From the NCBI GenBank assembly GCA_951217055.1, contig OX578280.1, positions 48,301,882-48,365,881 on the forward strand: DNA of 64,000 nt, read 5' to 3'. This stretch comes from Gerris lacustris (Eukaryota; Arthropoda; Insecta; Hemiptera; Gerridae). The notes under the pieces are model-generated. The model had not been told where the DNA came from and searched no databases. It was given only the letters and a program-made list of their open reading frames with translations. Position numbers and translations under genes: made by a program. Each line of letters begins with the position of its first letter. Position 1 is the first letter of the stretch. Shown here one piece after another: positions 57,291 to 64,000 of this stretch.

Positions 57291-59287
57291 ACATAAAACA
57301 TTGACTTTTATTTTAAAAGTAAACAAAGTTAATCCTGTTGAAGTTATAACTGGGATTATATCCACCTAGGGGATTTTCAATGACATAAGATTTATGTCAC
57401 ATATCAAAATGTGACATAATTTTATTTCTTATGATTTATGTTTGCAAGTATCTTATATGCCTTATCGATCCATATCTAGCAAGCAAACTCCATTCATAAT
57501 AATGGTGAGACAAAAGTGTACACAAATAGCGTGTTTTAGTGTTATTACTTATTACTTAATCATAGTACTTACAGTAGAAATTACTGCTCGTAAAATTATG
57601 TTTCTTCAATAAACACTGATACTGTATGTTAGGACGTCATGATAATACTGTCGTCAATGTAGCCTATTTCTCCCTGCTGATTTGCATAACAAGTTAAATT
57701 TAATCGATAATGTTTGTGTTGGTGCCCAAGAGAATATCGTATCCTCCACTCATGGGTTATTAAATAAACTATTATAGCTCCATATCCTAGCTCCGATATT
57801 ATGTGCAAACTAGATCGATAATGCAAACTTCACACAATACACTATTATTATACGTAATCTATAAAATAAATTAATAATGTTACACGCTATAACCTGACAA
57901 GCTAGACTAATGATTTACATGGGCTATTTTACAATGATATCTAACCAAGAACTAGAATTATTATCTATTCAGTAGAATTGTTTAGTCACAAATAGCTCTT
58001 TATACTTTCTCATGCACGTAATATATATAAATGAGAAAGTTTTGTAATGGTGCAACCTTTCAATTTGGAGGATGAATAAATTGAAATGGATTTACACATG
58101 TTAAGGTTTACTCATTTAGCAGGGGACTTTTGTAAACCTCCAAATCGAGTAATTTGAATTAATTCAACAATTTTTATTTAGAAACCAATCATAACTGTTT
58201 ACACCAAGAGGAAACAATTCATTGTTATATCACTAAAAGCTCTTCTTATTAATTACTTCCTTTACAAAAACCATATTGGGAAAGGATCAGCATAGCAGGG
58301 TGGTTACAGCAGTGTGGTTACCAAACTAGTGGTTGCCAGTTTTCATCATACGGTTCACTTATAATGACCAATTAAAGTTATTCAAACCATGGCCCCGTAG
58401 AACATTTACTTGCGTTGTTTGCCAATAAACTAGCTCAGATTGGCTTCCGTTACATTATTTAGTTTTATTCAATTAATTATTACCTTTACTTTACTAACGA
58501 TGAATTAATGTGGTCCGCTGCTGTTAATAAGCACTATAACTAAGATTTTTTTTAAATTCTTAGTGTATTTAGTGATGATTGATTTTATGAATGCGGCAAA
58601 AATTAATTTACATTTAGTATTTATACTACTCAGGGCAAGATAAAATCCATACTTTTATAAATACAATATGGTTTATTATATTTGTTAAAATCGAGTTGCT
58701 ATGGAATTATATTATGTGTTGTTTCAATATTACGTTATATTTTCTTAATTGAATATTAATTATGTAATTAATTACACTTTATATAATTTTACATAAATAA
58801 ATGATATTGCGAACTTATTAAAGACCAACTTTGCTATTATTAATTTAATTACCATAATTTTATAAAATTATAAACATTTATTTTTTGTCAGACTTAATAA
58901 ATCGGTTCAGGATGCTAATATAAAAAGTATGCGTGAGGATTGCCATTAAAGCCCATAAAATATTGTATTTTAAAACATAATATAATTTTCATTTTTTAAA
59001 AGATTGAAAACATTGGCCTTCATTGGTCAAACTTGATTATTGCAAATAGATTAATAATATTGAATACGAAAAACACCTGAACTGTATTTCATTTAAATGA
59101 TATGGATTTTATAATTAATGGTCTTTAATAATTTACACTGCCAATTTCAAAGTAATGTATCTTCCATATAGAGTTGCATAACAATAGACAAGTACAGAAA
59201 AATTACTTTTGCAGATGGGTAGGTACTTATATTTCCACTTTTAAATACATACATAATCATTATATATACATGTCTGAGTATGTGTGA
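57291..59287. other. AT-rich, no supported gene
   Basis: GACATAAG and TTTATGTC occur in inverted order around 57382-57440, forming weak stems. No coding frame or repeat match noticed. Confidence 0.45.
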
Positions 59288-59988
59288 CAGTGTGTCCCCG
59301 GATCGACGCATAAATAGGTGAGAAATACTTTCTTCGAACAACTTTTTTATTTTTTTTATTGAAATGTCATCTTCTGGGGTTCAGCCCTGCTTGAATAAAA
59401 ACTAATTTATATCATAATTTAAGTTTCAAAAAATGAAGTATGTCTTGGAAATTTACAAAAACATTATTTTTCTTACTTAATTACCTTTTTCTCTAGGAGA
59501 TTCGGCAAAATTTAATTTAAAAAAGGTTGTTCAGAAAGAAAATCTGAGAAAGAAGAAATCTACAAAATTTGAAAGAATCTACAAAATTTTAAACCCCTCC
59601 ACCTACTTTGATATACTGCATTATTTACCACGTTTTTTTGTTTGTTTTTTTAAATTGTTGATTATAACAAGTTCATTCGAAAACTATATTTGACAACTGT
59701 CAGAATGAAATACTTTTATTGATATCCATAGCAGCACACTAGGTAAAATATTAAATTACACAGTATTTCTTTCTGAAGAACTTTCTTGAATAACAATTTG
59801 TCGTATCTCCTAGAGAAAAAGCACTTTAATAGTGAGAAAAATAACGTTTTTATAAATTTCCAAGACATACTTAATTTTTTAAACTCCAATTATGACATAA
59901 ATTAGTTTCCATTCAAGAAGGGCTAATCACCTGATTATAAAATTTTAGTATTTTTCACCTTTTCAAGCGTTGATCCGGGTACACACTA
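59288..59988. mobile_element. Palindromic MITE, about 700 bp
   Basis: Left CAGTGTGTCCCCGGATCGAC and, inverted, right TAGTGTGTACCCGGATCAAC are the ends. The arms stay homologous for over 200 bp: AATACTT, GGTTCAGCCCTGCTTGAAT versus a decayed copy, TTATGTCATAATT, AAGTATGTCTTGGAAATTTA and CTCTAGGAGATACGAC. The centre is unrelated T-rich sequence. The single-arm relative at 45511-45840 shows that the arm can exist without its partner. No transposase is encoded. Confidence 0.85.
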
Positions 59989-61291
59989 TATATCATAAGT
60001 ATGTATCATAATGCGATTTTATTTGATATTATTTTAGAACAAGTAGGTACAATAAGATGCTAGTTGAAGAATTAAGCAAAAGAAAAACGTTATTAAAGAA
60101 ATAAATTTCATCAGAATGATGCCTCTAGTGGTTCTTAAACAAATTAAATCAATAATTGGCTTTTAATAATTTTTTATTCCTATTTAAGTTCTCATGTATG
60201 TATTATACTCAAATAAAGAGATAGTTTTATGTCGACGCAAAAAAAGTATATTGAAATTTTTATGGATCCAAAAAATCTGTGTCGTCTGTGCAAACGTGAG
60301 TGGAGCCTAAACTACTGGGCCGATTTCAATGATTCCTTTAGGGCCTGTGGACGTCTATTGACGTGAAGTAAAATATTGTACGGAGGTCTTGTGACGTCTA
60401 CAGAAGTCAACATATAGCCAAACCCTGAGGTTTCAAATATACAAACTTTCTTTTTTTGTTCACTATATTCCAAAATCAATGAGGCTTAATATCTCTTTGT
60501 TTTGACGAGTATTATGTCTCAGGATGTCAAGAGAGATTTTAAAAAATATTTTTTAGGCTTTGATTGCTTACAATTTTCGCGAAGTAGGAATCCCCCTCCC
60601 CCATAAAATCAGGGGATTGGGGCCCGCACCTCATCATCCGCCTAGAGGCCCACATACTCTAAATCCGGTCCCATCTACATAGGATTGATATTTGCATAGA
60701 GAAGCTCATTATCTCAAAACTTCTCTATCCATAGGATAGTGGATCAGTAGGTTCGAGAAACCTACTGAAAATTTTCATTTCCCTCCCTCTCAAATTCCTG
60801 TAGTTGTGACGGTGTAACTTAAAAGTAAATAATTCTGTTCAGACAAAGTTCACCATAACTCTTCTCTTTCCCTCTCAGGCTTTTCCAATTGTTCATTTAT
60901 TTCTCATGTACGCATTGCATCCTTTAATCTGTTTTCAGAATGAGTTTAATTTCAACGTTTTATATTCGGGCCAGTTAGTTAAATTATGTATACTCTTGAG
61001 AAATACACTCTCAGTGTTTTTGATTTGCATGTTATATAGATACGAGTATAAACACTGAGTACCACATTTGACTTAAATTTAATTTAATTTTATACAACCT
61101 TTTTGATCCTTTTATTTTATATAAATGTGAGAACGAATTTATATTTGACTTTTATTTTGTTATTTCACTTTGTAATTATCCTCGACTGTGTTTTTCTCCT
61201 ATGTGTGATAGAGAAAACTCATTATAAAAAAGGTGAAGTTCAAAAAGCAAACAACGTCTTCACACAAAATCAATTGTATTTGAAAGAATGT
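59989..61291. other. No supported gene; possible dispersed repeat and GC-richer patch
   Basis: At 60230-60480 ACTACTGGGCCGATTTCAATG and neighbouring blocks resemble the style of family A but do not align with it. At 60585-60790 the sequence is more complex, with CCCCCTCCCCC and AGGTTCGAGAAACCT (a small palindrome). A plus-strand frame at 61103-61375 overlaps the antisense hammerhead-like motif and is not considered a gene. Confidence 0.4.
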
Positions 61292-61327
61292 GACAGGTTT
61301 CGGCTGCTTGAATACAGCCTTCTTCAG
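61292..61327 (-). ncRNA. Hammerhead-like PLE motif, best stem in the window
   Basis: On the minus strand CTGAAGAA is followed by a perfect 5-bp stem, GGCTG/CAGCC, around TATTCAAG, and then GAAACCTGTC. This is the CTGAAGA-stem II-GAAAC layout known from ends of Penelope-like elements. The U-to-A change in CTGATGA may abolish cleavage. No reverse transcriptase or GIY-YIG frame is seen on the minus strand to the right. Confidence 0.55.
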
Positions 61328-61870
61328 AAAATTTACAAACAAAGTAAAAAACTTAAACTTATAGGTGTACAATAAGATAAAATTGATCGTAAATCAAGTT
61401 AATAACAAGAATTGAATGAAATTAAATACAAAAATGCTTGGAATGCAAAATACCTGATGGTTATCGAGTGACTTAAAAGTACTAGTTAGAAAAAGGAGGC
61501 ATTACAGGTTTTAAGAAGATTAGGACAAAATGGTGAATAAGACATATACCTGCTTAGGTAAAACATAGATACAAAGGGTGCTTAAGATTAGAAAAGAAAT
61601 AAAATTAATAATACCATTCACTGTCTATTAATGGCATTTAGAAAATAAAAAACTAAAATATAGAACTAGTGACATAAAATTGAAATCTCAATAACGTAAA
61701 TTGAAGACAGAAAAGAAAAATAACTAAAATAATCGTAAGATTTGTAAGCAACGAAGAGCTATGACAAAAATGACTTGAACAGTGAAAAAGCACAATAAAA
61801 AAGAACTAAATATTTATGTTATTCATGTACTCTATTATTCAAGCAGATAGCTTGAAACGCAAACTTTCTC

Positions 61871-61873
<3 letters not shown>
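61328..61873. other. A-rich stretch, no supported gene
   Basis: Purine-rich on the plus strand with many AAAT/GAAA motifs. No frame was noticed. Confidence 0.4.
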
Positions 61874-61934
<61 letters not shown>

Positions 61935-61976
61935 ATATATATATATATATATATATATATAATACACACACACACT
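61874..61976. repeat. Compound (TA)n-(CA)n microsatellite
   Basis: TA tract from 61874 to 61930, interrupted by AAAG, resumes to about 61961, then passes into a short ACACAC run. Confidence 0.93.
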
Positions 61977-62204
61977 CAATAAAAGAAAACTAAATATCTA
62001 TGTTATTCATGCACTCTAAATTCAAACTTCCTCAATTTAATCAATAGATTAATACTATAACAAGATGATTTCAAACTGTATTTAATACAATAAAACTTAT
62101 TGCTAAGATCACTGATTACCAAGTATAATAGACAATTTATTAAAACAAAATAGAAAGAAACTAAGTGCTCAATAGTTCTTACAATACTTTTAGGTTTCTA
62201 TGTT
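61977..62204. other. AT-rich, nothing resolved
   Basis: Contains a near-duplicate of 61800-61860 (AAACTAAATATCTATGTTATTC and CATGCACTCTA), so the microsatellite sits between direct repeats of about 40 bp. Confidence 0.5.
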
Positions 62205-62785
62205 TTAGCGAATTTTCGAAGAAAATTAAGCTATTGCAATGGCTTCAAAATTTTTGAAAATTTTCTCCATGGAAATCTGTTTTAGACCATTCTGAATCGA
62301 TTCCTAAAATTTAACACTTTTTTTATGTATATTGTATACATGTATTATATATATGTGTCACTCCAGACGATATCTCCCCTTAGGATGTACTTAAATGTAC
62401 CAAATCTTAAAATGTCAGTAATATCAAAAGAAAGGATGTGTTTGTTGGCCAGAAGTTTTGAAGTTCACTTAGGGGTCAAATTTTGATAATTTAGGGTCAA
62501 AAATAAAAACGTGTTTTTTCCATTTTACCCCCCTCTTATATGAAAATATGACAACAGTGTACATAACAACTATTACTGCACTCTTAAAGAGCTTTCCAAC
62601 GACATGCAATTTAAAGGGTAAATACTATTTTGACTTTTGTACCCCGTACCTCTGTGTACCATTTTTTTTTTTTTTTTTCACCATCCAAATTCAAAACCAA
62701 AATTTCCTATATTATAAGCCAATAATACGCATTTTTTTTTAAATGTCGCTCATCAAGTCATGGTGCATTACTGGGATTTTTCTTT
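62205..62785 (-). repeat. Family C repeat copy
   Basis: TTAGCGAATTTTCGAAGAAAAT, TGGCTTCAAAATTTT, GAAATCTGTTTTAGACCATTC and later AAACGTGTTTTTTCC, ATATGAAAATATGA, AAAGAGCTTTCCAACG, TTGTACCCCGTACC and TATTATAAGCCAATAATACGC match, inverted, the insert at 53113-53626. This copy is standalone and has extra sequence at 62310-62400. A poly-T run lies at about 62662-62678. Confidence 0.8.
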
Positions 62786-64000
62786 TTTTTATTGAATTTT
62801 TTTTTTATTGGTTTTTCCTCTGTTGAAGTCATTTTTTCATATCTCCTCTATGGTATTTCGTCGCTTATTTATTTTTATGTTTTTCGGATTTCTATAGGCC
62901 ATTATGAAATTTTCTGTTTTCAATTCCCATTATTGTGATTTCAATTTTATTTTACTAGTTTTATACTTGTGTTTTTTATTTTATAAATGTCATTAATAGA
63001 CATTGTATAGTGTGTGTATTTGCCTTATTGATGAGTTGAATAATAATCACAAATGTTATAAAATGATATTGTTCTTTCACCAAATAGCTGCACTGTCAAT
63101 CTACGCCATATATATACTCGTATATATAGTTTTAAGTTTTAAAGTTTCAATATGATTTATATACAGTTTTAAATATGATTTATGGATTTTCTAAGTCTAA
63201 CATCTAACAAAAGGTTTCAAAGGATTTATATTTTTATTGTATTTTTGCTCCATACTCCGCTAGCAGAACTACTGATATAAAAAATAAAAAATTCTGACTA
63301 GAGAAGGGGTTAGAAGAAGGAAGGCCTTGAAGGTGGAATTGATTCTTCAATGTTTAAAGTCAAGTCTGTGAAGCACGTTCTGCTGAATTTATTATGGCTC
63401 TCTTCTAGCAACCAGGGGCTTCCTTCTTAAGAAGCTCCTCCAAGTCCTACTCCCTTTCAATGACGGAAAAAAATCTCTCTTCGGCCCCTCCCTCCAACTC
63501 ACTCTTACGTCAAAAATCTTCAAGACTGGAAAGTTTATTATTTTATAAAACAATCACGAATTTTAAAGCCACTGTATACCCACTTCTTTCTCCTCTTTAT
63601 CCTAGCTCGTCTCACAAGAAACTTCCACCCATCACTGATTGAATTTTAAATTTGAAACTGAATAAGTTGACGTGATAAAAGATTGATTTCAATTTTGTTT
63701 TCCCCTCAGAGGAGGAAATCATATATTTTATTTTTTTCGTCTAAAATATATAATAGGTACGAAATCATGAATTGAAGGTGTCATATTCGATACAATGATC
63801 AGATTTCTTTTATAAATTTTTTAATGGTCCTGTCGTCGGATTTTAAATAAAATATGAGGGATTGTCAAAAATGAACAATATATAAATATATATCTTTAAA
63901 GGTAGTTTAGCTTTAAGCCATAAAAAGTAGTACTTTATATTGATTTGTTTTTGTCAGATATCTATACATATAGTAGATATAAAATCGCGAATATTGGAGA
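62786..64000. other. AT-rich, no supported gene
   Basis: A patch at 63290-63640 is less AT-rich and carries a 60-codon frame (63460-63642), serine- and leucine-rich, with no motif. The rest is ordinary AT-rich sequence. Confidence 0.45.

Noticed and set aside
61103..61375. Plus-strand 90-codon frame
   Set aside because: It overlaps a hammerhead-like motif on the other strand and is AT-driven with no domain.

Overview
This window looks like intergenic or intronic DNA from an AT-rich animal genome. The evidence is long (TA)n tracts, poly-A/T runs, many terminal-inverted-repeat (TIR) elements of Tc1/mariner and hAT type, tRNA-derived SINEs, ends resembling Penelope-like elements (PLEs), and no long open frame on either strand. 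The longest ATG frames are 134 codons or fewer and mostly low-complexity. An arthropod, perhaps a copepod, would fit the Tc1/mariner load and the transposase motif, but the organism is inference only. I see no bacterial operon, phage, CRISPR array or complete gene.

The only credible host coding segment is a 57-nt, GC-rich, stop-free cassette on the + strand at 46614-46670. It has a good pyrimidine-tract acceptor and a GTGAGT donor. If real, at least part of the window is intron of a + strand gene whose other exons lie elsewhere. Weaker coding-like pieces are a minus-strand open frame at 23505-23745 and a frame at 55490-55672.

Most of the rest is repeats. From left to right: an hAT-like MITE (4353-4662); a hairpin with a hammerhead-like CTGATGA...GAAA end (4998-5289); two copies of a TIR element, one carrying an antisense 5S-rRNA-like segment (5490-6240, 35242-35832); tRNA-headed SINE/foldback units (6745-7295, 37040-37245, 38715-38780); a dispersed repeat called here family A (1480, 9700, 11512, 19165, 27740, 40103, 57010); family B in full and internally deleted forms (19618-20340, 38313-38568); a second tRNA-derived SINE (26142-26530 on +, 54626-54975 on -); a 72-bp tandem array (34608-34843); and several long-palindrome MITEs (43179, 43976, 48999, 59288).

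The most informative element is at 52901-54329. It is a Tc1/mariner-type composite in which two transposase C-termini face each other in inverted orientation, and one arm has been invaded by a further repeat, family C. A recurring theme is palindromic or head-to-head architecture arising in unrelated element families.

All coordinates come from reading by eye. Repeat boundaries may be off by several to tens of bases, most for the dispersed families.
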